Source of the DNA: Mycobacterium colombiense
GTDB taxonomy: Bacteria > Actinomycetota > Actinomycetes > Mycobacteriales > Mycobacteriaceae
Reading direction: 5' to 3'
DNA length: 64,000 bases
Assembly (NCBI RefSeq): GCF_001665835.1
Contig: NZ_LZSX01000025.1
Location: 124,001 to 188,000, forward strand
Positions within the stretch are counted from its first letter, which is position 1, and every line of letters begins with the position of its first letter. Of this stretch, positions 27,485-35,406 are shown piece by piece. The position numbers and the translations under genes are program-made. The notes under the pieces were generated by a model. That model was given only the letters and a program-made list of their open reading frames with translations, was not told the origin of the DNA and did no database searches.

Positions 27485-27904
27485 TCAGCTGCGGGCGCTG
27501 AGTTTGTCCATCAGCGCGCGGGTGAGGTGGCCGACGGTGGTGTTGATGTCGCCGTTCCCCGCATCTCCCGGACTAAATATGGGCATGAACTCGACCGTGA
27601 CCTCGACCAAGTAAGGCCCCTTGACGCCGAGGGCCCGAGCCGTGGGGATTGCGTTCAAAACTGAGTGTGGGCCGGATCCCATCGAAACCTTAGCCGCGAC
27701 AACCGAATCCCGGACGCGTACGTCGGAAATGTCGTCCGAACCCCATGCATCGATGGGCTGCACGGTCAGTGTGGTCCCGTCGCACTTCTGCCACTGCGCG
27801 GTGGATTTGGCGAATAACGCGTTGGCGTCCGCGTCCGTCCGCAACGCGACGATGCCTTGCTGGACGCTGCCGACCTTCACGGAATCACCTTTGTGCACCC
27901 ACAT
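27485..27904 (-). pseudogene. Truncated LppR-like (PknH_C-type) domain, tandem duplicate
   Basis: This 139-residue frame corresponds only to the C-terminal half of the neighbouring LppR lipoprotein. MWVHKGDSVKVGSVQQGIVAL aligns with WWNNGEPAQVIVVEEGVVTL, and QWQKCDG with QWQQCNG. It has no signal peptide or lipobox. Similarity continues upstream of the ATG (ADVTPATE against ADVKDVASE) right up to the lppR stop codon, so a second lppR copy lost its 5' half. The Cys of NCLVEV in LppR is replaced by Tyr (PYLVEV), so one disulfide partner is gone. A cytosolic product could still be made, but this looks like a deletion relic. Confidence 0.6.
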
Positions 27905-27923
27905 TTCGGTGGCCGGCGTGACG

Positions 27924-28682
27924 TCAGCCCAGGGCGCTGACTCTGTCCATCAGGGCGTGCGCGACGTCGATGGCGCTGGAATCGATGTTGGCCGATCCCG
28001 GGTCGGAGGACCGTCGTCCGCCGAAGAACACCACCTGAACCTCGACGAGGCAGTTCGACCGGATGCCGATCGCGCGTGCCTGCGGGGTGGGCCGCAGGGG
28101 CGGCATGTTGGGCAGGACCGACGTCGCGGTTTTGGTGGCCGCGATGGTGGAATCCGTGGTGCGGACATCGCTGATGACGTTCGTGGTGCTGATCGGGCCG
28201 CTCTGTTCCGACGTCGTCATGCCGTTGCACTGCTGCCACTGCTGGGCAAAGTGCGCGAACAGCGCCTGGGCCTGTGCGGGCGACGGAAGCGTGACCACAC
28301 CCTCCTCGACCACGATCACCTGCGCCGGCTCGCCGTTGTTCCACCACGATTCCGACGCAACGTCTTTCACGTCGGCGGACTGGTACACACCCTGCTGCAG
28401 CATCGCCGTCACGCCCAGGCAACCGGCCTGCGACATCGATCGCTTGACCTGGTACAGCTTTTCGGGCCCGCCGAATTCGGCCGGATCCCGCGCCACGAAC
28501 GGCTGATTGAGCATCCGCGACAGCGTCGGGCCGTCGAGAAGCACCTGTTTGACCGTCGCACCGCTGAGCGGTCGCGGCTTCAGGTTCGGCGCCGGCTTCG
28601 CCGTGCCCGCCACGACCCCACCGCAGCCCGTCGCCAACGCGGCGACCGCCATCAGCGTCGCCGCCATCGCCCGTATCCGCAT
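27924..28682 (-). CDS. lppR: Lipoprotein with PknH-like sensor domain (LppR)
   Basis: This 252-residue lipoprotein has the signal MRIRAMAATLMAVAALATGC with a lipobox Cys at position 20. The rest resembles the extracellular sensor domain of the Ser/Thr kinase PknH (PF14032 type): paired Cys in SQAGCLG, QWQQCNG and RSNCLVEV, and conserved Trp in SESWWNNG. The position between treH and lepA matches M. tuberculosis Rv2403c. The ligand is unknown. The gene lies directly downstream of lepA (2-nt gap), so it is probably co-transcribed with it. Confidence 0.85.
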   Translation of the reverse strand: MRIRAMAATLMAVAALATGCGGVVAGTAKPAPNLKPRPLSGATVKQVLLDGPTLSRMLNQPFVARDPAEFGGPEKLYQVKRSMSQAGCLGVTAMLQQGVYQSADVKDVASESWWNNGEPAQVIVVEEGVVTLPSPAQAQALFAHFAQQWQQCNGMTTSEQSGPISTTNVISDVRTTDSTIAATKTATSVLPNMPPLRPTPQARAIGIRSNCLVEVQVVFFGGRRSSDPGSANIDSSAIDVAHALMDRVSALG

Positions 28683-28684
28683 GG

Positions 28685-30544
28685 TTACTTCTTGCCCTTG
28701 TCCCCCGCGGCGTCGGCGGACAGCGCCGCGACGAACGCCTCCTGCGGGACATCGACGCGCCCGATGGTCTTCATCCGTTTCTTGCCTTCCTTCTGCTTTT
28801 CCAGAAGCTTGCGTTTACGGGTGATGTCACCGCCGTAGCACTTAGACAACACGTCCTTTCGGATAGCGCGAATGTTTTCGCGCGCAATGATTTTCGATCC
28901 TATGGCGGCCTGGACGGGCACCTCGAACTGCTGGCGCGGGATCAGCTCTTTGAGCTTGGTGGTCATCTTGTTGCCGTACGCCGATGCCCCGTCCTTATGG
29001 ACGATCGCGCTGAACGCGTCGACCGCCTCGCCTTGCAGCAGGATGTCGACCTTGACCAGCTGCGCCTCCTGCTCGCCGGCCTCCTCGTAGTCGAGGCTCG
29101 CGTAGCCGCGGGTGCGCGACTTCAGCGAGTCGAAGAAATCGAAGATGATCTCGCCCAGCGGCATGGTGTAGCGCAGCTCGACACGTTCGGGTGACAGGTA
29201 ATCCATGCCGCCCAGCTCGCCGCGGCGCGACTGGCACAACTCCATGATGGTGCCGATGAATTCGCTGGGCGCGATGATCGTGGTCTTGACCACCGGTTCG
29301 TAAACGGTGCGGACCTTGCCCTCGGGCCAGTCCGACGGGTTGGTCACCACGATTTCGGTGTCGTCTTCCTTGACCACGCGATAGACGACGTTGGGCGACG
29401 TCGAAATCAGATCCAGGTTGAACTCTCGTTCCAGGCGCTCCCGGGTGATCTCCATGTGCAGCAGACCCAGGAAGCCACAACGGAATCCGAAGCCCAGCGC
29501 CACCGACGTCTCCGGCTCGTAGGTCAGCGCCGCATCGTTGAGTTGCAACCTATCCAGAGCGTCACGCAGAACCGGATAATCGGAGCCGTCCACCGGATAC
29601 AGGCCCGAGTAGACCATCGGCCTGGGTTCGCGGTATCCGGTCAGCGCCTCGGTGGCGCCGTGCCGGGCCGCCGTCACCGTGTCACCCACCTTGGATTGGC
29701 GGACGTCCTTGACTCCGGTGATCAGGTAGCCCACCTCTCCCACGCCCAGGCCGCCGCTGGCCTTCGGCTCGGGCGAGACGATGCCGACCTCGAGCAGCTC
29801 GTGCGTGGCGCCGGTGGACATCATCGCGATGCGTTCGCGCGGCGTGATCTTGCCGTCCACCACCCGGACGTAGGTCACCACACCGCGGTAGATGTCGTAG
29901 ACCGAGTCGAAGATCATCGCCCGCAGCGGTGCGTCGGCGACACCCTGCGGGGGCGGCACCTCGCGCACCACGTGGTCGAGCAGTTCGGCGACGCCGTCCC
30001 CGGTCTTGCCCGAAACGCGCAGCACGTCGCCCGGCTCGCAGCCGATGATGTGGGCGATCTCGGCGGCGTAGCGGTCCGGGTCGGCGGCGGGCAGGTCGAT
30101 CTTGTTCAGCACCGGGATGATGTGCAGGTCGCGATCCAGTGCGAGGTAGAGGTTGGCCAGGGTCTGCGCCTCGATGCCCTGCGCGGCGTCGACCAGCAGC
30201 ACCGCGCCCTCGCAGGCCTCCAGCGCGCGGGACACCTCGTAGGTGAAGTCGACGTGGCCCGGGGTGTCGATCAAGTGCAGCACGTAATCGGTGTCGCCGA
30301 CCCTCCACGGCAGGCGCACGTTCTGGGCCTTGATGGTGATCCCGCGCTCTCGCTCGATGTCCATCCGGTCCAGGTACTGGGCGCGCATGGACCGCTCGTC
30401 GACGACGCCGGTGAGCTGGAGCATCCGGTCGGCCAGCGTGGACTTGCCGTGGTCGATGTGGGCGATGATGCAGAAATTCCGAATCTGCGCCGGCGCAGTG
30501 AAGGTTTTGTCGGCGAAACTGCTGATGGGAATCTCCTGGTGCAC
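28685..30544 (-). CDS. lepA: Elongation factor 4 (LepA), ribosomal back-translocase GTPase
   Basis: This 619-residue translational GTPase has the P-loop AHIDHGKST, switch motifs RERGITI and DTPGHVDF, and NKIDLPAAD. The C-terminal LepA-specific part includes [24 protein letters not shown]4 acts on stalled ribosomes. The start is a GTG at 30544 ([15 protein letters not shown]). M. tuberculosis LepA is annotated with a somewhat longer N-terminus, but the core begins at the same SFADKTFT. The gene is divergent from the PemK-like gene, with 128 bp between. Confidence 0.95.
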   Translation of the reverse strand: MHQEIPISSFADKTFTAPAQIRNFCIIAHIDHGKSTLADRMLQLTGVVDERSMRAQYLDRMDIERERGITIKAQNVRLPWRVGDTDYVLHLIDTPGHVDFTYEVSRALEACEGAVLLVDAAQGIEAQTLANLYLALDRDLHIIPVLNKIDLPAADPDRYAAEIAHIIGCEPGDVLRVSGKTGDGVAELLDHVVREVPPPQGVADAPLRAMIFDSVYDIYRGVVTYVRVVDGKITPRERIAMMSTGATHELLEVGIVSPEPKASGGLGVGEVGYLITGVKDVRQSKVGDTVTAARHGATEALTGYREPRPMVYSGLYPVDGSDYPVLRDALDRLQLNDAALTYEPETSVALGFGFRCGFLGLLHMEITRERLEREFNLDLISTSPNVVYRVVKEDDTEIVVTNPSDWPEGKVRTVYEPVVKTTIIAPSEFIGTIMELCQSRRGELGGMDYLSPERVELRYTMPLGEIIFDFFDSLKSRTRGYASLDYEEAGEQEAQLVKVDILLQGEAVDAFSAIVHKDGASAYGNKMTTKLKELIPRQQFEVPVQAAIGSKIIARENIRAIRKDVLSKCYGGDITRKRKLLEKQKEGKKRMKTIGRVDVPQEAFVAALSADAAGDKGKK

Positions 30545-30672
30545 TGAAGCTTGCGTGGTGCGTCGCGGCCGTTTCCGGGGCGGTTCGCGGGTATGTCCAG
30601 CGTATCCAGACAGGGCCGCCGGAACCTACTTGGACACAATCGCAGCCCGCCGCTCGCGTCTATGCTGCGAAT

Positions 30673-31275
30673 ATGGCGTCTCCCCGGAAATCCCAGTGGA
30701 AGACGTTCCAGCGGTTCGCGGAGAATCTGGTGTTCAACGGGGCCCCGCGCCTGGTCCGGCAAGTGCAGAATTCGCAGACTGTGCTGCGCGAGTTACAGCA
30801 GGCCGTGCGGATCACCGCGAACGTCATCGCCGCGGTGGCGCCGCCCCCTGCCGAGGCGCCCGTCACCGGCCGGCCGGTGACCAGCGGCAGCCTCCCGACC
30901 GCGCACCGCGCCCGCAAACTGGTGTACGCGCCGAGCCTGGACGGCCGGGCCGATCCCGGTGAGATCGTCTGGACGTGGGTGGTCTACGAGGACGACCCCA
31001 CCCGCGGCAAGGACCGCCCGGTGCTGGTGGTGGGGCGGGATCGCAGCGTCCTGCTGGGGTTGATGGTGTCCAGCCAGGAGCGTCACGCCGCCGATCACGA
31101 CTGGGTCGGAATCGGTTCCGGCCCTTGGGATTACGAGGGCAGGCCGAGCTGGGTCCGGCTGGACCGGGTGCTCGACGTGCCCGAAGAGGGCATTCGCCGC
31201 GAGGGCGCCATTCTGGATCGCGAGATCTTCGATGCGGTGGCCGCCCGGCTGCGGGCCGACTACTCCTGGCGCTAG
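30673..31275 (+). CDS. PemK/MazF-like protein (Rv2405 type), no paired antitoxin
   Basis: This 200-residue protein has an N-terminal helical region of about 75 residues (WKTFQRFAENLVFNGAP), then a PemK/MazF-like barrel: GEIVWTWVVYEDDPTRGKDR, PVLVVGR, LLGLMVSSQ, SWVRLDRVLDV. MazF-type proteins are usually ribosome-independent mRNA interferases of about 110 aa. This one is longer and has no small antitoxin gene next to it. It occupies the place of Rv2405, a conserved uncharacterised gene. A housekeeping RNA-related role is as likely as toxicity. Confidence 0.65.
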   Translation: MASPRKSQWKTFQRFAENLVFNGAPRLVRQVQNSQTVLRELQQAVRITANVIAAVAPPPAEAPVTGRPVTSGSLPTAHRARKLVYAPSLDGRADPGEIVWTWVVYEDDPTRGKDRPVLVVGRDRSVLLGLMVSSQERHAADHDWVGIGSGPWDYEGRPSWVRLDRVLDVPEEGIRREGAILDREIFDAVAARLRADYSWR

Positions 31276-31287
31276 TGCGCCGACGAG

Positions 31288-31335
31288 CGTGCAGTCAGGG
31301 CGAGAAAACGCGAAAATCTTCGCCGTGAGTGCACG
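31288..31335. repeat. Inverted repeat between convergent genes (terminator or dispersed palindrome)
   Basis: CGTGCAGTCAGGGCGA (31288-31303) and TCGCCGTGAGTGCACG (31320-31335) are complementary at 14 of 16 positions, with a 16-nt A-rich loop. It lies between the convergent PemK-like and CBS genes, where it could terminate transcription from both sides. The sequence looks like a mycobacterial intergenic palindrome rather than a classical intrinsic terminator. Confidence 0.6.
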
Positions 31336-31368
31336 TTCGGCGAGTGGGGCTAGTCTGCCGCCGGGGGA

Positions 31369-31797
31369 TCAGCCCTGGGTGATGTAGGACTGCAACTGCT
31401 GCTGCTCGGCCTCGAGCTCTTCCATCCGGGTCTTCACCACGTCACCGATGCTGACGATGCCGATCAGCTTCTTGCCATCCAGCACCGGCACGTGCCGCAC
31501 CCGGTTCTTGGTCATCAACACGCTGATGGCGTCGACCTCGTCGGTCTTGCTGCAGGTGGCCAGCATCGACGTCATGATCTTGGACACCGGGCGGGACAGC
31601 ACGCTGGCGCCATGCGTGTGCAGCTGGCGCACCACATCGCGCTCCGACACGATGCCGACCACGCCCTCGTCGCCCACCACGACCATGGCGCCGATGTTTT
31701 GGTCGTTCAGCCCCGCAAGCAGCTCGCGAACCGTCGCGTCCGGGTTGATGGTCACCACCGCCGCGCCCTTGTTCCGCAAGACGTCCGCTATCCGCAT
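31369..31797 (-). CDS. Two-CBS-domain protein (Rv2406c type)
   Basis: This 142-residue protein consists of two CBS domains in tandem. The first contains INPDATVRELLAGLNDQNIGAMVVVGD and GIVSERDVVRQL; the second contains DEVDAISVLMTKNRVRHVPVLDG and GIVSIGDVVK. A helical Gln/Glu-rich tail follows. I chose the ATG at 31797 because GGAGG lies 8 nt before it, rather than an ATG 11 codons upstream. CBS pairs usually bind adenine nucleotides. The effector and partner are not known. Confidence 0.85.
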   Translation of the reverse strand: MRIADVLRNKGAAVVTINPDATVRELLAGLNDQNIGAMVVVGDEGVVGIVSERDVVRQLHTHGASVLSRPVSKIMTSMLATCSKTDEVDAISVLMTKNRVRHVPVLDGKKLIGIVSIGDVVKTRMEELEAEQQQLQSYITQG

Positions 31798-31964
31798 CGA
31801 TGCCTCCAGCCGGGTCGTGATCCGCTTCACATCAGGCTACGGCTAACTCGCGCGGCGGAAAAGCCACTAAGAGAACCTGCAAACAGATCGTGTCCAAACG
31901 GTGAAAGCCGCGCGGATCGGCGGATTGGGCCACCACGGCCACCGCGGGCTTGCAAGATAGGCCC

Positions 31965-32807
31965 ATGATCGAGGTCACGCTGCTGGGAACCGGAAGTCCG
32001 ATCCCCGATCCGAACCGGGCCGGACCGTCCACGCTGGTGCGTGCCGGCGGGCAGACGTTCCTGGTCGATTGCGGGCGTGGCGTACTGCAGCGCGCGGCCG
32101 CCGTCGGGGTGGGCGCGGCCGGCTTGACGGCCCTGTTGCTGACCCACTTGCACAGCGACCACATCGGCGACCTCGGCGACGTCCTCATCACGCGGTGGAT
32201 CAGCACCTTTACCCCCGATCCCGCGCCGCTGCCGATCATCGGACCGCCGGGCACCGCGGAAGTGGTCGCGGCGACGCTGAACGCATTCCGGCACGACATC
32301 AGTTACCGGATCGCCCATCACAGCGACATCAATGAGCCGCCGGCGGTGGACGTCCACGAATACACCGACGGCGCCGCCTGGGACCGCGACGGGATAGCCA
32401 TCCGGGTGGCGCCCACCGATCACCGACCGGTCGCCCCGACCATCGGCTTCCGGATCGATTACCAGGGCGCCTCGGTGGTGCTCGCCGGGGACACCGTCCC
32501 GTGCGCCGGCCTGGACAAGTTGGCGGCGGGCGCCGGCGCGCTGGTGCACACGGTGATCCGCAAGGACATCGTCGCCAACATCCCCCAGCAGCGGCTGCAG
32601 GACATCTGCGACTACCACTCCTCCGTTGAGGAAGCGGCGGCCACCGCAGCCCGCGCGGGGGTGGGCACCCTGGTCATGACGCACTACGTGCCGGCACTGG
32701 TGCCCGGCCAGGAAGAACAGTGGCGGGCCCTGGCGGCCGCGCAGTTCGGTGGCCGCATCGAACTCGGTGACGACCTGCACCGGGTCCAGGTCGACGCGCC
32801 TGCGTGA
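31965..32807 (+). CDS. rnz: Metallo-beta-lactamase-fold protein, probable ribonuclease Z
   Basis: This 280-residue protein starts at the ATG at 31965. It opens with [20 protein letters not shown], has the zinc motif [10 protein letters not shown] (HxHxDH), then LAGDT (metal-bridging Asp) and TDHRP, and a C-terminal MTHYVPAL. This fits the RNase Z family, which trims tRNA 3' ends, and the position matches Rv2407. Related hydrolases share the fold, so tRNA processing is inferred. An upstream TTG at 31950 is in frame but lacks a ribosome binding site. Confidence 0.8.
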   Translation: MIEVTLLGTGSPIPDPNRAGPSTLVRAGGQTFLVDCGRGVLQRAAAVGVGAAGLTALLLTHLHSDHIGDLGDVLITRWISTFTPDPAPLPIIGPPGTAEVVAATLNAFRHDISYRIAHHSDINEPPAVDVHEYTDGAAWDRDGIAIRVAPTDHRPVAPTIGFRIDYQGASVVLAGDTVPCAGLDKLAAGAGALVHTVIRKDIVANIPQQRLQDICDYHSSVEEAAATAARAGVGTLVMTHYVPALVPGQEEQWRALAAAQFGGRIELGDDLHRVQVDAPA

Positions 32808-32816
32808 CGCCGCGGC

Positions 32817-33536
32817 TCACCGGGCTGCCGAATTTCGTTGTGCCGCAGGGGATAGCGCAACCGCTGCCACCATCAGCCAGGTCAGCGCCAGTACCCGCGC
32901 GATCGGCAGGATGACGCCCAGCGCCGGCCAGATCAGGACCGCCGTCGTCGCTTCGGCGAGGGCAGCCGTCACCAGACCGATCCAGGCGATCGGCCGGGGC
33001 AGCAATCTTTTGCCGGGCGCCGCGAGCGCACCGACCAGCAGGCCCAACGCCACGATGTGTCCTGGGCCGCCGGTGAGAAACACCAGCAGGTAGAGCGCCC
33101 TGACCACCGCCGCGTTCGCCGCGACGTCCCGTATCGACAACGCCCAACCCAGCAGCCCGGCCAGGCCGAGCGCACCGGCGGCCAGGGCGCCGCCGGTCAG
33201 TGCGACCGCGGCCGACCCGGCGCCCGCCCCGAGCCGGCGCAACCGCGCGGCCGCGATCGCGGTGTAGAGCGCCAGCGGCACCGACGACGCGAACGTCGCG
33301 ACCGCGATGATGCGCACGGCTGTCGGCTGGGCGCGGACGTAGCTCACGACGGCGCTTGGCGGGCCGTAGGGCAACGGCATCACGCCGCCCACGGCGACCC
33401 CGATCGTGATGCCGCCGATGAGCAGCCCGATGCAGACCAGGGACAGCACGGCCAGGGACAGCACGGCCAGGGACGAGCCGCCCAGCCTCGGTCGGTTCAC
33501 ATCGCGCCGGGCCCCGCCGACGGCTGAATCGCTCAT
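32817..33536 (-). CDS. Hypothetical integral membrane protein
   Basis: This protein of about 239 residues starts at the ATG at 33536 (MSDSAVGGARRD). It has roughly six hydrophobic helices (for example SLVCIGLLIGGITIGVAVGG, VALTGGALAAGALGLAGLLG and LYLLVFLTGGPGHIVALGLL). I recognise no family. It contains an exact 15-bp tandem duplication in its first membrane helix, read as LAVLSLAVLSL. It lies between the RNase Z and transglutaminase genes. Confidence 0.65.
   Translation of the reverse strand: MSDSAVGGARRDVNRPRLGGSSLAVLSLAVLSLVCIGLLIGGITIGVAVGGVMPLPYGPPSAVVSYVRAQPTAVRIIAVATFASSVPLALYTAIAAARLRRLGAGAGSAAVALTGGALAAGALGLAGLLGWALSIRDVAANAAVVRALYLLVFLTGGPGHIVALGLLVGALAAPGKRLLPRPIAWIGLVTAALAEATTAVLIWPALGVILPIARVLALTWLMVAAVALSPAAQRNSAAR
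33437..33474. repeat. 15-bp tandem repeat inside a membrane-protein gene
   Basis: CCAGGGACAGCACGG occurs twice exactly (33437-33451 and 33452-33466), followed by a partial third copy (CCAGGGAC). The unit is five codons, so copy-number change would lengthen or shorten the first transmembrane helix in frame. Confidence 0.8.
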
Positions 33537-33589
33537 CCCTGCAACGGTATCGCTGCGGCTAGGCGAGCCGACGACGGCACGCACCCCGG

Positions 33590-34429
33590 CTAGGCGAGCC
33601 GGGTCACCTCCACGATCACGTCGAGGTCGGTGGCGCCCTCCCCGGAGTAGATGCCCTTCAATGGGGAGACGTCGGCGTAGTCGCGACCCGCGCCTACGCC
33701 CACATACTGCTCGGTGATGTCGGCGTCGTTGGTGGGGTCATAGCTCCACCACGCTCCCGTCCACGCCTCAATCCAGGCGTGGCTTCGCCCGTCCACCGTG
33801 TCACCCACGACGGCATCACGTTTGGGATGCAGGTAGCCCGAGACGTAATGCGCCGGAATTCCCATGCTGCGCAACAACATCAGCGACAGGTGGACGAAGT
33901 CCTGGCAGACACCCTTACCCTCTTTGAGCGCGTCCAGCCCCGACGAGGCCACGCTGGTGGTCCCGGGAAGGTATTCGAGTTCATCACGCACCCAATTGGC
34001 TGCGGCGACAACGGCTTCGGCCGGCTCGTGGGTCTTGCTGATCTTCTTGCCCACCGATGCCACCCGCTTGCTGGCCGGGGTGTGCTCGGTGGGGCGCAGC
34101 AGGTCGTAGTAGCGATCGATTACGGCGTCCGACTGCAGGTCGCTCCAGCCCACCTCCGCCGAGAGCGGCTCGGCCCGTTCGGTTTCGACGACGGAGGACG
34201 ACATCACCGTGAGGTCGGTATGGGGAGCGTGCAAGTCGAACGCCGTGACCGCGGTACCCCAGTAGTCGATGTAACGGTAGGACCGCGTCGCCGGGATGGT
34301 CTCGACGCGGTTGAGGATGACGTTCTGCCGGGTGTTCGACCGCGGGGTCAGCCGGGCCTCGTTGTAGGAGGCGGTCACGGGCGACTGGTATGCGTATCCC
34401 GTGGTGTGCACCACCCGCAGCCGCCACAT
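33590..34429 (-). CDS. Transglutaminase-like cysteine peptidase/ligase (Rv2409c type)
   Basis: This 279-residue protein starts at the ATG at 34429 (MWRLRVVHTTGYAY). It has an N-terminal beta domain (SYNEARLTP) and a transglutaminase core with the Cys-His-Asp triad: EGKGVCQDFVHLSLMLL, GRSHAWIEAW and YDPTND. Its start shares one base with the stop of the alpha-E gene (TGATG). This is the third gene of a coupled set with an alpha-E protein and a permuted ATP-grasp, a combination conserved across many bacteria and thought to make or break peptide bonds. The substrate is unknown. Confidence 0.85.
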   Translation of the reverse strand: MWRLRVVHTTGYAYQSPVTASYNEARLTPRSNTRQNVILNRVETIPATRSYRYIDYWGTAVTAFDLHAPHTDLTVMSSSVVETERAEPLSAEVGWSDLQSDAVIDRYYDLLRPTEHTPASKRVASVGKKISKTHEPAEAVVAAANWVRDELEYLPGTTSVASSGLDALKEGKGVCQDFVHLSLMLLRSMGIPAHYVSGYLHPKRDAVVGDTVDGRSHAWIEAWTGAWWSYDPTNDADITEQYVGVGAGRDYADVSPLKGIYSGEGATDLDVIVEVTRLA

Positions 34430-35406
34430 CAACCGTCCCCTTTCCTGCTGACCAGCCGGGCACGCTGGCCCGCGTCCGACCACGCTACCCAGGGCGTCAC
34501 GTGGAAGTACTGCAGCGCCAACGCTTCTCCGACGTCATGGCAGGTGCTCTGCAGCCCCGCCAGGCGGCTCTCCAACGATTCCAGCAGCACGCCGGGCTGG
34601 ACGAACTCCAACTCGCTGCGCGCCTGACCGAGCAGCCGCTGCGCCTCGGCCGTGGCCCCGATCCGGCTCTGCCGGTTGCGGACCAGTTCGTCGAGGTTGT
34701 GTTCGGCCAGCCGCAGCGAGTAAAACACCGAACGCGGAAATAGCCGGTCCAGCAACATGAATTCGACCACTCGGCCCGCGTCCAGCACACCGCGGTAGGT
34801 GCGCAGGTAAGTGTCGTGTGCACCCGCCGAGCGCAACAGCGTCACCCACGCCGGCGACGAAGCGCTGTCTCCGACCCGCGACAGCAGCAGTCGCACCGTC
34901 ATGTCCACCCGTTCGATCGCCCGGCCCAGCACCATGAACCGATAGCCGTCGTCACGCGAAAGCGTAGAGTCGGCCAACCCGGCGAACATTGCCGCGCGTC
35001 GCTCGATGAACGACAAGAAGTCGTGTGGCCCAAGGCGTTTGGCGGCACTTTGGCGTTCGGGCAGGGCGTGGTAGGTCGTGTTGAGGCACTCCCAGATTTC
35101 GCTGGACGTCACCTCACGCGCCGACTTCGCGTTTTCCCGCGCGGCGGTGATCGCGTCGACGATCGAGCAGCCGCCTTGGGTGTTGGTGTTATAGGCCACC
35201 AAGTCGGTCAACGACCACACATCCAAGTCGTGATCCGGCGGGTCGATGCCGAGCACCCGCAGCAGCACGCGCGAAGCCTGGTCGGGGTCGACGCTGGAGT
35301 CCTCCAGCAGTTGGTGCAGTGCGACGTCCAGGATTCGTGAGGTGTCGTCGGCTCGCTCGACGTAGCGGCCGATCCAGTAGAGCGCCTCGGCGTTACGTGC
35401 CAGCAT
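34429..35406 (-). CDS. Alpha-E domain protein (Rv2410c type)
   Basis: This 325-residue all-helical protein opens with MLARNAEALYWIGRYVERADDTSRIL, the signature of the bacterial alpha-E domain, and has further conserved blocks such as FMVLGRAIERVDMTVRLLLSR and FYSLRLAEHNL. No catalytic function is established for this domain. It always accompanies ATP-grasp and transglutaminase partners, which suggests a scaffold or a substrate peptide or amine recognition role. Both ends overlap the neighbouring genes by one base. Confidence 0.8.
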   Translation of the reverse strand: MLARNAEALYWIGRYVERADDTSRILDVALHQLLEDSSVDPDQASRVLLRVLGIDPPDHDLDVWSLTDLVAYNTNTQGGCSIVDAITAARENAKSAREVTSSEIWECLNTTYHALPERQSAAKRLGPHDFLSFIERRAAMFAGLADSTLSRDDGYRFMVLGRAIERVDMTVRLLLSRVGDSASSPAWVTLLRSAGAHDTYLRTYRGVLDAGRVVEFMLLDRLFPRSVFYSLRLAEHNLDELVRNRQSRIGATAEAQRLLGQARSELEFVQPGVLLESLESRLAGLQSTCHDVGEALALQYFHVTPWVAWSDAGQRARLVSRKGDG

